The translations under genes and the position numbers were made by a program. Shown piece after piece: positions 53,087 through 61,614 of a DNA stretch of 64,000 nucleotides. Location of the stretch: NCBI RefSeq assembly GCF_016617615.1, contig NZ_JAACYA010000002.1, positions 857,018-921,017 on the forward strand, written 5' to 3'. The number at the start of each line of letters is the position of its first letter. Position 1 is the first letter of the stretch. The notes under the pieces are model-generated. The model did no database searches. It saw only the letters and a program-made list of their open reading frames with translations, and had not been told where the DNA came from. This DNA comes from Persephonella atlantica. GTDB lineage: Bacteria; Aquificota; Aquificia; Aquificales; Hydrogenothermaceae.

Positions 53087-53392
53087 ATGAATTTAGATAC
53101 ACAGGAACTATTGAGAAGATATAAGATAGATATTGAACATATAAATCTGGAAGATACCTTTGACCTTGAGAATATGTTTTATAAAAGAAAAGAATTAATT
53201 AAAAGGTTTAATACATTAACCTTGAAAGAATTATCTGAATTTTTAAAATTAGAAAAAGAAATAACAAAGCATATTCCAGAAATTAAAAGGAGATATAGCC
53301 TTTTTTACGAAAAAGTCATTAAACCAGCAACCAAAGAACTGCAAGGAAAAATAGAATATTTTAGAGAAATATTATCTTCTACAAAGAGATAA
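53087..53392 (+). CDS. hypothetical helical protein, 101 residues
   Basis: The protein is helical and charged (NLEDTFDLENMFYKRKELIKRFNTL). It follows the zeta-antitoxin gene by 4 bases and may be a third partner. Family unknown. Confidence 0.55.
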   Translation: MNLDTQELLRRYKIDIEHINLEDTFDLENMFYKRKELIKRFNTLTLKELSEFLKLEKEITKHIPEIKRRYSLFYEKVIKPATKELQGKIEYFREILSSTKR

Positions 53393-53397
53393 TAATA

Positions 53398-53642
53398 ATG
53401 AGGAACATTGATTTAATCATCAAACTTTTAAATGAAATATCAAAAATAAATGAAATCGAAAATATTGAACTTATCAATATTCCTGAAGATGTAGATGCTT
53501 ATATTGGTTTAAAAATAAAACCTAAAAACATCAAATACAGATTATAGAAAAGCTCAATGATTTGGAATGGGAAATTTATGATAGATCAGGAGTGTTGCCA
53601 ACTATTTATTGGGAGTTTGGGAATAGAGATAAATATAAATAA
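53398..53642 (+). pseudogene. DIGLKI-module protein, copy 4, frameshifted
   Basis: ATG 53398 gives NEIENIELINIPEDVDAYIGLKIKPKN, then runs to a stop near 53548; a shifted frame starting near 53536 continues as QIIEKLNDLEWEIYDRSGVLPTIYWEF to 53642. The two parts together match copies 1-3. One or two bases lost near 53533 would explain it (or a sequencing error). The next 130 bases hold no gene. Confidence 0.65.
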
Positions 53643-53773
53643 GGCTTTAAGGAAGTTTTTATTTTAACAAAATAAAATAGATGATAAGATTTATACAATA
53701 ATTTAGGGGGATGCTTTCATTTGATTATGTAGTAATAACTATATCCTAAATAATAATTACTAGGAGAAATATA

Positions 53774-55072
53774 ATGTATTCGCCAGAACAAATATGTGAC
53801 GCAGTCAAAAATTTAGAAAAAAATTTAATAGAACTGAAAAAAACTCCAAACCTCCCTTACAACGCTACACATACCGGTTATACTCTAAAGCAAGCTATAG
53901 ATATAATTGAAGAAATAATAATTTTACTAAAACAAGCCTGCGAAGATAAACTAATTGAGGTCATTGGTATTAATAATATAAAACCTATAATTGACAACTT
54001 AAATCTGTTAAATTCAAATCTTCAGAGGAAGGATTACACCAATATAATATCTGCTATAGTTATTCTTTATCCTCTTATAAAGTACCTAAACTTGGATCTA
54101 TACCTCAAAAATATACCTGTCTATCAGAAAAAACTTAAGCAACTTGAAGAACTGAGAAACCAGTACGAAGAAACACTGAAAACTCTTAAAAGCAGTGAAG
54201 AAGAGTATAAAAAGCATCTGAAAACCTTAGAAAGTGCCTTACCCCAAGTAGAAAAGATTGAAAAGATTTACGAGGAAATAGACGAACTAAATGATAAAAG
54301 AGAGCTTTTTTTAAAAAACTCAGACTTTATAGAAGAAACAAAAAATGAAATAAACCTTTTAAAGCAGAAGATTTCGAGTGAAAAAGAAGAATTAATAAAA
54401 ACAAAAACAGAAATAGAAAAATTACGAGAGGAATTAGAACTCCTACTTGAAGAAAGCACTACAGATTTTTCAAAATTAAAAGAAGATTACGAAACTTCAA
54501 TGAAAGAAAAATCAGCAGAGTTAGAAAAATTGATAAATAAAGCAAAGCAAACTTTAGAATGGACTGAAGCCTCTGCCTTAAAAACAGCGTTTGAGAAAAG
54601 AGCAAAGAAATTAGAAGAAGAAGCATCAAAAAGATATAAACACTTTATACGGGCATCTCTTGCAATAACAGCTATAGCTTTAGTGGTAATATTTGGTGGA
54701 GAATTTCTTTTTAATGAGAATAGCTGGCTGTTTACAATAGCCAGAATAACCATATTAATACCTGCTTTTTTTGTCGGCTATGGATTGTGGAGAAGCTGGC
54801 AGCAAACCAAACTTCTTGCGGATGAATATAACAACAAGAAAATCTTAGCAGAGAATTTAATGATAGGAGCTAACACTTTAAAAGAAAGATTAGAAGTTGA
54901 CGGAGACGAAACTAAGGAAAAATTCTTACATCCAACAATTGTAAAACTTTTAGAAGATCCTATTGAGAAAATATACAAGTTATCTATAGAAAGTGAAAGG
55001 AATAGTCTACTTAAAAAATTTTTACCATTAAAAAAAGGAATGAAAGATATAGAAAAAAATGATGAAGATTAA
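53774..55072 (+). CDS. coiled-coil membrane protein, 432 residues
   Basis: A helical N-terminus is followed by a long coiled-coil (about 115-280), two membrane helices (about 292-312 and 320-340) and a C-terminal soluble tail. Such layouts are seen in some membrane-attached defence effectors, but no domain is recognised. It follows the toxin island and has AGGAG before ATG 53774. Confidence 0.6.
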   Translation: MYSPEQICDAVKNLEKNLIELKKTPNLPYNATHTGYTLKQAIDIIEEIIILLKQACEDKLIEVIGINNIKPIIDNLNLLNSNLQRKDYTNIISAIVILYPLIKYLNLDLYLKNIPVYQKKLKQLEELRNQYEETLKTLKSSEEEYKKHLKTLESALPQVEKIEKIYEEIDELNDKRELFLKNSDFIEETKNEINLLKQKISSEKEELIKTKTEIEKLREELELLLEESTTDFSKLKEDYETSMKEKSAELEKLINKAKQTLEWTEASALKTAFEKRAKKLEEEASKRYKHFIRASLAITAIALVVIFGGEFLFNENSWLFTIARITILIPAFFVGYGLWRSWQQTKLLADEYNNKKILAENLMIGANTLKERLEVDGDETKEKFLHPTIVKLLEDPIEKIYKLSIESERNSLLKKFLPLKKGMKDIEKNDED

Positions 55073-55135
55073 TTAAAAGTTTTCAAATAACTTTTGATGT
55101 TAGGATTTAGGCTGTGGTAAATTTTTCACAGTTAT

Positions 55136-56335
55136 TTAGACACTCCCTTTAAGTATCCTCGGCTCTATAATTTTAGTATAGTTTTTGTAAAATTCGTCAT
55201 TTTCTAACTTATAGTTTTCAATAAGGTACTTTTTTAACTCAAAAGCTACAGGCATTATACCCAATGGAGGTACTGCATTGCCTATTTGTTTCCTAACTTC
55301 TCCTATAGGTCCTTCAAATATAAAATCATCTGGGAAAGTTTGGAGTCTGGCTCGCTCTCTATTTGTAAGAGACCTCGGTTCTTCATAATGATATCCCCAG
55401 GTTCCGCCTCCTCCATTTGCAATAATAGTTGGCGACGGTTTTTTTCTATGAAGTTTCCTATAAATATTGCTCATTAAGCCTTTAACAGCATACTCTGGAG
55501 GTAAATCTTGGTAATTTCCTCCTTCTGGAATTCTTTTTAGCATTTCTATAGTTCTTGGCTTCAGTTTTTGGATCTCGTTGTTGAAAGGAACTTCTTCAAC
55601 AGGTTTGTCGTAGTAAAGAACTTTTCCTTCTAAAACTTCTCCTGAAGATATGTAATTAGAAGAATCTTCAATTAAAGGTTTAGGTTTTTTAAAAGGAACC
55701 CCTACTGCTTTATACACATCTTTCCTTATTCCTATTATAAGAACTCTCTCACGAATTTGGGGAACACCATACTCAACAAATTTATATAAATCTACAAAAA
55801 CAACATAATCTCTGCTGTGATTAATTTCTTCATAGGTAAATAAAGGTAGGTTATTGTCCCATGCATTTACTTCTTCTTCTGTAAAAGATTCAAAATCCAC
55901 ATCAAGGTTTACATCAGATAAATACTCAAAGTCATGTTTTATGATTTTTATAGCCAACCCTTTGTTAGCACTTAATATGCCTTTTACATTTTCAGCAACA
56001 AAAACTTTTGGTTGTTTGGCTTTAACGACTCTTAGAAACTCTTTATACAGCTTTCCTCTCTTTGCTTGTATTCCTTTTCTTGTTTTTCCTCCTAATACTG
56101 AAAAATCTTGGCATGGGAACCCCCCAATTACTACATCACAACTTGGTATTTCATCTGAAGATATTTCACTTATATCACCTAAAACTATCTCCGTTTCAGG
56201 GAAATTCTTCTTGAAAGTTTCTACAGCCCACTTATCTATATCATTAGCCCAGATGATGTTATATCCAGCCATTTCAAATCCTAAATCCATGCCTCCAGCC
56301 CCAGAGAACAAAGAAACTACTTTTGGTTTGTACAT
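55136..56335 (-). CDS. DNA (cytosine-5) methyltransferase
   Basis: This m5C methylase has 399 residues from ATG 56335 (AGGAGG upstream). Motif I VSLFSGAGGMDLGFE, motif IV GGFPCQDFS with the catalytic cysteine, motif VI VAENVKG, motif VIII QIRERV and motif X QIGNAVPP are all present. The target domain lies between VIII and IX. It diverges from the restriction-type genes by 61 bases. If the partner is Bsp6I-like, the target may be GCNGC, which is inference. Confidence 0.93.
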   Translation of the reverse strand: MYKPKVVSLFSGAGGMDLGFEMAGYNIIWANDIDKWAVETFKKNFPETEIVLGDISEISSDEIPSCDVVIGGFPCQDFSVLGGKTRKGIQAKRGKLYKEFLRVVKAKQPKVFVAENVKGILSANKGLAIKIIKHDFEYLSDVNLDVDFESFTEEEVNAWDNNLPLFTYEEINHSRDYVVFVDLYKFVEYGVPQIRERVLIIGIRKDVYKAVGVPFKKPKPLIEDSSNYISSGEVLEGKVLYYDKPVEEVPFNNEIQKLKPRTIEMLKRIPEGGNYQDLPPEYAVKGLMSNIYRKLHRKKPSPTIIANGGGGTWGYHYEEPRSLTNRERARLQTFPDDFIFEGPIGEVRKQIGNAVPPLGIMPVAFELKKYLIENYKLENDEFYKNYTKIIEPRILKGSV

Positions 56336-56396
56336 GAACCCTCCTTTGTCCATGCAGACAATGAATAATTCTAAAAAATAATATAACATCAATTAC

Positions 56397-56684
56397 ATGC
56401 AGAATACAATATTAAATTTTGACTGGGAAAATACAGCTTCTCTTTTAGTTGACGAAATTAATCGAAAAGCTCAGATTTTAGGTGCTAATTACAAAGATAT
56501 AAGCGATGTTCTCAATGTAGATTCTGCATATATACATAAAGTTTTAAATAAAAAAAAGGATTTATCCCTAAAAACCTTTATAAGGATTTGTTTTGCCTTA
56601 GTTGAAATAAATAAAAGCAGAAATGAACCTATACCACCAGAAGAGCTGCTGCCCAGCTCGATTTTGAAGGAAGTGGGTCTGTAA
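56397..56684 (+). CDS. HTH protein, possible restriction-modification controller
   Basis: The 95-residue protein has a helix-turn-helix (GANYKDISDVLNVDSAYIHKVLNKKKDLSLKTFIRI). It starts 61 bases from the divergent methylase start and overlaps the next gene by one base. Controller proteins of restriction-modification systems are small HTH proteins in this position, but no family match is certain. Confidence 0.6.
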   Translation: MQNTILNFDWENTASLLVDEINRKAQILGANYKDISDVLNVDSAYIHKVLNKKKDLSLKTFIRICFALVEINKSRNEPIPPEELLPSSILKEVGL

Positions 56685-57226
56685 TGCGTATTGAAAATAG
56701 AATGATTACTGTTTTTGGAGAACAAGTTAATGCAAGGATACAAATTTTTGAAGAAGTAGATAGAGAAATTATGTATGACATGTGGAATGCATGGATTACC
56801 TTGAAGAACATTCTTCAAAGTTATGGAGGAAGATCCCCAAATTTACCGGAAGTGTTGAGCGAAGGTGCATGGTGCTTATATTCAGGAAGTGTTCGTTTAA
56901 TAGAGCCTACATCTGCAGATACATATAACCTGCAAAGGCAAGAAGCTGAGCAAATAAAAGCTTCCTCTATAGAAGAAGATTTAACATCTTTTGGTCCTAA
57001 GTCCAGATGGGATAAACTTTACTTTTTAGACTTTTCAAGATTAGACGGTTCATTTGATGTTTACGAGATACCAACAGACTTGATCCTTAATCGGGTTTTA
57101 AACTCTCAAAGAGGTGAGACTTTTAGAGATCAGCAGCTTCAAGGAAGAAGACCGAGATTAAGCATCAAAAGACTTATTCGCGAACGCGACATTGATGCGG
57201 TGGATACAAACATAAGGATTTGGTAA
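56684..57226 (+). CDS. Bsp6I-family-like type II restriction endonuclease
   Basis: The 180-residue protein has RSPNLPEVLSEGAWC, EAEQIKASSIEEDLTSFGPKSRWDKLYFLDF, and TFRDQQLQGRRPRLSIKRLIRE, a pattern I associate with Bsp6I-type enzymes (target GCNGC). The K of QIKASS and preceding acidic residues can form the PD-(D/E)XK centre. Start overlaps the HTH gene by one base. It pairs with the divergent m5C methylase. Confidence 0.75.
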   Translation: MRIENRMITVFGEQVNARIQIFEEVDREIMYDMWNAWITLKNILQSYGGRSPNLPEVLSEGAWCLYSGSVRLIEPTSADTYNLQRQEAEQIKASSIEEDLTSFGPKSRWDKLYFLDFSRLDGSFDVYEIPTDLILNRVLNSQRGETFRDQQLQGRRPRLSIKRLIRERDIDAVDTNIRIW

Positions 57227-58086
57227 CTGCTGTGACAAATAATCAAAATGATTCTTATTTTCCTCAATACGTTTTGGAGCCTTTAACTCAGGATGAATTG
57301 AAAAACTTTTTTGATGAAATAAGCATTAAAGTACTAAATCACTATATAGACACAGCTGTCTTTTCACAGCCTGAAATTTTACCTGGTCAAGAAGCTCGCC
57401 CAATACAAATACCGAAAGAACATTTTGAACAATGGATAGTTCAAGCTTTGAATGTTAAATCTGTTGGTTCTGGAAATTATCCAATAGATGTCGTTAATAG
57501 AGAAAAATCTTGGGGTGCTGATATAAAAGGACTTAGATGTAAAGAAGACGATAACGGTAGATTAAAGAATAGAGAAACAAACGAAACTTCACTAATTCAA
57601 AAATTTATAGAATCAGGCAATCAATTGGATGCTGATTTTGCTTCGAGAAACTATATAAAAGTAAAAAATGAATGGATAGAACTCTGGAAAAATAAATTAT
57701 TGGAAGTGAAGGAATCTGAGAAATTAAATGAAATTTATTACTTTATTGTACTTATCGGCATATTTAAATTTTATCTTTTGGGTTTAAGAGTAAATATAAA
57801 CCTAATTAGTAAAGAGAAGATTGGAATTAGAAAAACGTCAGATAAGTCGATATTTTTGAGTGGTGTTATAGATGATAAATATGGTTCTGTAAAAATTTAC
57901 AAATCTAAGAAGAGATTGGAGTTGCGTTTAAAGCCGAAAAATTTGTTAAATGACCAGTTTTTAGTAGCATTTGATATTCCAATTTATAGAAAAGAAATTA
58001 ATAATATGTATGAGCTGATTCAAGACGAAAAAAAGTATGAAAGCTACCTTAAAGAAAAAGTGAGAAAAATTTTTCGTATTAAGTAA
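57220..58086 (+). CDS. possible PD-(D/E)XK nuclease, partner of a KAP-type NTPase
   Basis: The 288-residue protein starts at TTG 57220 or GTG 57232. A segment at about 85-105 (SGNYPIDVVNREKSWGADIKGL) has the D and D-x-K spacing of the PD-(D/E)XK fold. The rest is unrecognised. The stop overlaps the NTPase start by one base (TAATG), so the two act together. It may be a nuclease subunit of a defence system. The nuclease call is tentative. Confidence 0.5.
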   Translation: MVTAVTNNQNDSYFPQYVLEPLTQDELKNFFDEISIKVLNHYIDTAVFSQPEILPGQEARPIQIPKEHFEQWIVQALNVKSVGSGNYPIDVVNREKSWGADIKGLRCKEDDNGRLKNRETNETSLIQKFIESGNQLDADFASRNYIKVKNEWIELWKNKLLEVKESEKLNEIYYFIVLIGIFKFYLLGLRVNINLISKEKIGIRKTSDKSIFLSGVIDDKYGSVKIYKSKKRLELRLKPKNLLNDQFLVAFDIPIYRKEINNMYELIQDEKKYESYLKEKVRKIFRIK

Positions 58087-59687
58087 TGGAAAGAAGAGCA
58101 GTCGAGAAAGAAATTAAAGAAAAGTTTTTAAGTAAAGAAAAACACGGTTTGGTGATAACAGTAAAAGGTAAGTGGGGATCTGGGAAAACATATTTTATAA
58201 AAAATTTACTTGATGAAGAGAGAGAAAAATATGCATATATTTCTTTATTTGGTAAAAACTCAATAAATGAAATAACACAGGAAATAGTTCTTAAGATTTC
58301 TAAATTTAGAAAAATTTTAGGTGATGTCTCTCTAATTCTAAAACAGTTAGGAGGATTATCTACACACATAGGTGCTGTTAGAAATTTGCTTTCTTTAGTA
58401 AGCACGATAGATATAAAAGATTCCATTATTGTAATAGACGATTTCGAAAGGCTGTCTGAAAACTTGCATCCAAGAGAAGTAATGGGACTAATAGCTCAGC
58501 TGAAAGAAGATAAGCAGTGTAAAGTTATCTTAATAATGAATGAAGAAGTGCTGACATCTGATAATGAAAAATATAAAAAACTTAAGGACGAATATGATGA
58601 ATATAAGGAAAAAATTGTAGATCTTGAATTAGTTTTTGAGCCCTCTGTGAAAGAAAATTTTGAGATTGCTTGTAGTTTTAATAAAGAGAATTTTGCTAAA
58701 GAAGAAATTGAATCCTATATAAAAGAAATTGGAGAGATTAATATAAGATTGATAAATTATTTATTTGTAAATATGGAGTTATTTTCTTTTTTAAAGAATC
58801 TTAAAGAGGAAGTTAGAACAAATTCTTTGAAGATGTCCGTGCTAAGCTCAATAATTAAATCTCTTCTTTACTATTTATATATTAAACATAAGAATAACAC
58901 TTTAATTTGGGAATTAGAAGTCGAAGCTGTAAGGTTAAATAAAGATTTAACAAATACAGAGAAAAAAGAAAACGTTAAAAGCAGAATAGAAAAAATTCAA
59001 AAAATACTAGAAGAGAGTGAAGCCTATAAGCCTAGAGATTTTATTAATTTAAGGGAAAAAAAGTTTGGTAAGTATTTGTTAAAGATAGTAAAAACTGGAG
59101 TAAGTGGAGATATATCTGCTGAGAAAGCTGTCGAAAGTATAAAAGCATATTTAGATGAGATTAATGAAAAATTTGAAAATGAAAATAACTTAAAAGAATT
59201 ACGTAGTCAGTTGGAAAACATCTATTTTAATTTCACATACAATATTTACTACACGAAGGAAGAATTTAAAGAAGATTTATTAAAATTCTTGGAAGAACAT
59301 AAGGAAAAGATATTTTATTTGGACATGATGAATTTGATTATATTTCTTTCAGATGAATTAATAAAGCTTTTTCCAGATAATAAAGGGGAAATAGAAAATA
59401 AATTTTATGAAGCTTTTACAACATTTATAAAGACAAAATTAAAAGAAAATCCTTTTTTTATTTTTGACTTTGAAATAGATATGCACCTACCTCAGATAAA
59501 GAAAAGTACTTACTTCTCTGAAAAAGAACTTACTGAGTTTTTAGAAAATCTTCGAAAGATAGTATTAGAGGAACAAAGAAAAATTTTAGACTGCACCAAA
59601 TTTATGGAATATTTGGCGTTTATAATCAATAAAAGAGGATGGGAACATTATGAGAGAGATTTAATTAATTCAATACAAAAAAAATGA
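58086..59687 (+). CDS. KAP-type P-loop NTPase
   Basis: The 533-residue protein has Walker A in VKGKWGSGKTYFIKNL (about 26-33), Walker B IIVIDDFERL (about 114-123), and a long helical rest. The pattern WGSGKT plus DDFERL fits the KAP clade, whose members are often in phage-defence and membrane-linked systems. No membrane helices are evident here. It is coupled to the gene upstream and to a 61-residue gene downstream. Confidence 0.8.
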   Translation: MERRAVEKEIKEKFLSKEKHGLVITVKGKWGSGKTYFIKNLLDEEREKYAYISLFGKNSINEITQEIVLKISKFRKILGDVSLILKQLGGLSTHIGAVRNLLSLVSTIDIKDSIIVIDDFERLSENLHPREVMGLIAQLKEDKQCKVILIMNEEVLTSDNEKYKKLKDEYDEYKEKIVDLELVFEPSVKENFEIACSFNKENFAKEEIESYIKEIGEINIRLINYLFVNMELFSFLKNLKEEVRTNSLKMSVLSSIIKSLLYYLYIKHKNNTLIWELEVEAVRLNKDLTNTEKKENVKSRIEKIQKILEESEAYKPRDFINLREKKFGKYLLKIVKTGVSGDISAEKAVESIKAYLDEINEKFENENNLKELRSQLENIYFNFTYNIYYTKEEFKEDLLKFLEEHKEKIFYLDMMNLIIFLSDELIKLFPDNKGEIENKFYEAFTTFIKTKLKENPFFIFDFEIDMHLPQIKKSTYFSEKELTEFLENLRKIVLEEQRKILDCTKFMEYLAFIINKRGWEHYERDLINSIQKK

Positions 59688-59700
59688 GTTAATAAAATGT

Positions 59701-59886
59701 TTGAAAGAAACGAAATCTCTTAAGATTGTAACCGATTTTGCAAGGAGTTATTCTAACACTTCTTCTTTTACTACTTTCAAAAAAACTTTAATAGAAGCTT
59801 TAGAAGAAATAAAAAATGACTTTAATGAAGATTCCTTAGAAATTAAGAGGGTACAAAAGCTTATTGATTTCTTAAAACAGAGTTAA
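59701..59886 (+). CDS. small helical protein, 61 residues
   Basis: TTG 59701 starts a short helical protein (FKKTLIEALEEIKNDFNEDSLEIKRV). It follows the NTPase by 13 bases. It overlaps the convergent glycosylase gene by 26 bases. Coding status is uncertain; family unknown. Confidence 0.4.
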   Translation: MKETKSLKIVTDFARSYSNTSSFTTFKKTLIEALEEIKNDFNEDSLEIKRVQKLIDFLKQS

Positions 59887-60538
59887 AGAACATGCAGTTT
59901 TTCTTTAGTGAGCACATAAAGCATTTTGGTTTTAATTTACAAACTTTTGCTGAAAAATCTATTAGTCCCCAATTAAACTCTTTGCATTTTCCCTTCGGAA
60001 CCAAACCCTGAATAAATTTATAAAGATTAGGATCATTTCTCGGTCTAGAATATGAAGACTTAATTCCAAAGTATCGTGTGATTACTCTAATTGTATTTAC
60101 ATCTACAACAGCTTTATCTTTTCCGCAGGAAAAGCACAGCACCGCATCTGATATGTACCTTCCTACTCCAGGAAGGGACAATAATTCTTTCTCACTGCAC
60201 GGAATGCGTCCGCTATAATTTTTTAAAATTACATCAGCAAGTTTTTTAATTCTTGCTGCCTTTACTTTGTACATGCCGAAGGGTTTTAAAAGCTTTTCAA
60301 GTTCTTCTATAGGCATTTTTAAAGTATTTTCAGGAGTTTTAAGTTTACTTAATACTTTTGTTATAAAATTTGCAACTTTTCCTGCATTTGTTTTTTGAAG
60401 AAGTATTTCTACCAATAATACTTCCCAATTTGAAATATTTTCCCGCCATACAAAAATTCTTCTTTCCTTTTGATAGAAGTCCAATATATTTTTAATAAAA
60501 AAATTCTTTTCGTTTTCTGATTTCGAAAAAGTGTTCAT
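59861..60538 (-). CDS. T/G-mismatch DNA glycosylase, Mig.Mth type
   Basis: The 225-residue HhH-GPD protein resembles the thermophile T/G mismatch glycosylase encoded next to an m5C methylase on a Methanothermobacter plasmid. Matching parts are WEVLLVEILLQKTNAGKV, the HhH LPGVGRYISDAVL with Tyr at the specificity position (Nth has Lys), VVDVNTIRVITRYFG with the catalytic Asp, and LVPKGKCKEFNWGLIDFSAKVC. The Fe-S cysteines are CKLKPKCFMCSLKKNC, with the first gap one residue shorter than usual. It would remove thymine made by m5C deamination. Confidence 0.85.
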   Translation of the reverse strand: MNTFSKSENEKNFFIKNILDFYQKERRIFVWRENISNWEVLLVEILLQKTNAGKVANFITKVLSKLKTPENTLKMPIEELEKLLKPFGMYKVKAARIKKLADVILKNYSGRIPCSEKELLSLPGVGRYISDAVLCFSCGKDKAVVDVNTIRVITRYFGIKSSYSRPRNDPNLYKFIQGLVPKGKCKEFNWGLIDFSAKVCKLKPKCFMCSLKKNCMFFNSVLRNQ

Positions 60539-60725
60539 AGTTTTAAATTTCCGTTCCTTTCTGTAAAGCTTTAATAATATTTTCTATAGATTCTTTCGTA
60601 ATTAAAAAACTTTTCTTAAAACATTTTTAAGAAAAAACTACAGTACCTTTTAATTTTTAGTAATTACAAATTTTAATTTCCATAAAAAAGTTTTTTAGTT
60701 TTTCTTTTAATTCTTTTTATTCTTT
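60539..60725. other. intergenic, no feature seen
   Basis: This AT-rich gap of 187 bases lies between two leftward genes. No repeats or clear promoter were found. Confidence 0.4.
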
Positions 60726-61511
60726 TTATAGAGATTTTATAAGCTCGGTAAAACACCTTAAATCTCCACTCTGCACATAATAGTTGTCAGCATCCATTTC
60801 TATTTTGCAGTTAAGTAAATCCCCTTTCTGAATTATAAATTTATTGCTAATTATATATTTTAAGTCATCATGAGATATATATCCCGGAATGTCGTATTCC
60901 CATTTTTGTGATTCTATAATTCCTTTCAATTTTTCTTTATCTATATTGTTTGAATATAATAGTTTTTCTTTTTTCATTAATGATTCTCCATCTGGTGATA
61001 TTCTAACTAATACAAAATAATCATATGTACACGGCTTTCCTACTTGCTTATTGGGTAAATATTCTCCGTCTTCATTCCAGTCTTTTGTTTCCAAAAGAAG
61101 CAGATGACCATAGAATTTTGTAGATTTTACTGAGAATTTTTTATCTTCCATACTTAAATCATAACTGTCCCATTCTCCTAACCCGTAGACGCTGAAATCT
61201 ATTCCAGAGAGTTTTTTGTAAGCTTTCGGATTATGTTTTTCAAATTCTTTATAAACAGCTAATTCAGCTAACTTACCCTGAAATGTATTGATAAATATTT
61301 GGCCTTTCTTTCTTCTTGCATTCCCACCGCTTCGATGGTTTCTATGTTTTCCAGATCCAAAAGCCATTTCGTAAGCAAAGTTAAAAACTTTTACTATATC
61401 TTTACTTTCAAAGTAATCTAAAGCTTTGTATTTCTTTTTACTGCTGATGCAGTATCCTATAGCACCATTTTTATCACATTTGCATTCTTTTAGCTTCTTA
61501 AAAGGATACAC
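60726..61511 (-). CDS. PD-(D/E)XK nuclease-like protein, 261 residues
   Basis: The protein has TFQGKLAELAVYKEF (about 75-89) and KKLSGIDFSVYGLGEWDSYDLSMEDKKFSVKSTK (about 99-132), which gives the pattern D...(D/E)-x-K of restriction enzymes (SVKST). A region of five cysteines is not present except CKC near the start. No family name is certain. It may be a stand-alone type II or IV restriction enzyme or a repair nuclease linked to the glycosylase downstream. Confidence 0.65.
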   Translation of the reverse strand: MYPFKKLKECKCDKNGAIGYCISSKKKYKALDYFESKDIVKVFNFAYEMAFGSGKHRNHRSGGNARRKKGQIFINTFQGKLAELAVYKEFEKHNPKAYKKLSGIDFSVYGLGEWDSYDLSMEDKKFSVKSTKFYGHLLLLETKDWNEDGEYLPNKQVGKPCTYDYFVLVRISPDGESLMKKEKLLYSNNIDKEKLKGIIESQKWEYDIPGYISHDDLKYIISNKFIIQKGDLLNCKIEMDADNYYVQSGDLRCFTELIKSL

Positions 61512-61581
61512 AATTATCTCTCTCTATTTACTTTTTTATCAAATATAAAATTGCACCTATAAAGTTTCAATTATTTCTTAT

Positions 61582-61587
61582 TATAAT
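61582..61587 (+). promoter_or_regulatory. -10 box of the kinase gene
   Basis: TTATAATG lies 27 bases before the kinase start. No -35 at proper spacing. Confidence 0.35.
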
Positions 61588-61614
61588 GTAATTAGCAGTA
61601 TGGTGAGGAAAGAT

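Noticed and set aside
54268..54978. Several - strand frames inside the coiled-coil membrane protein gene
   Set aside because: Ser/Phe-rich shadows without ribosome sites.
55854..56381. 175-codon + strand frame inside the methyltransferase
   Set aside because: Shadow of a gene with all m5C methylase motifs.
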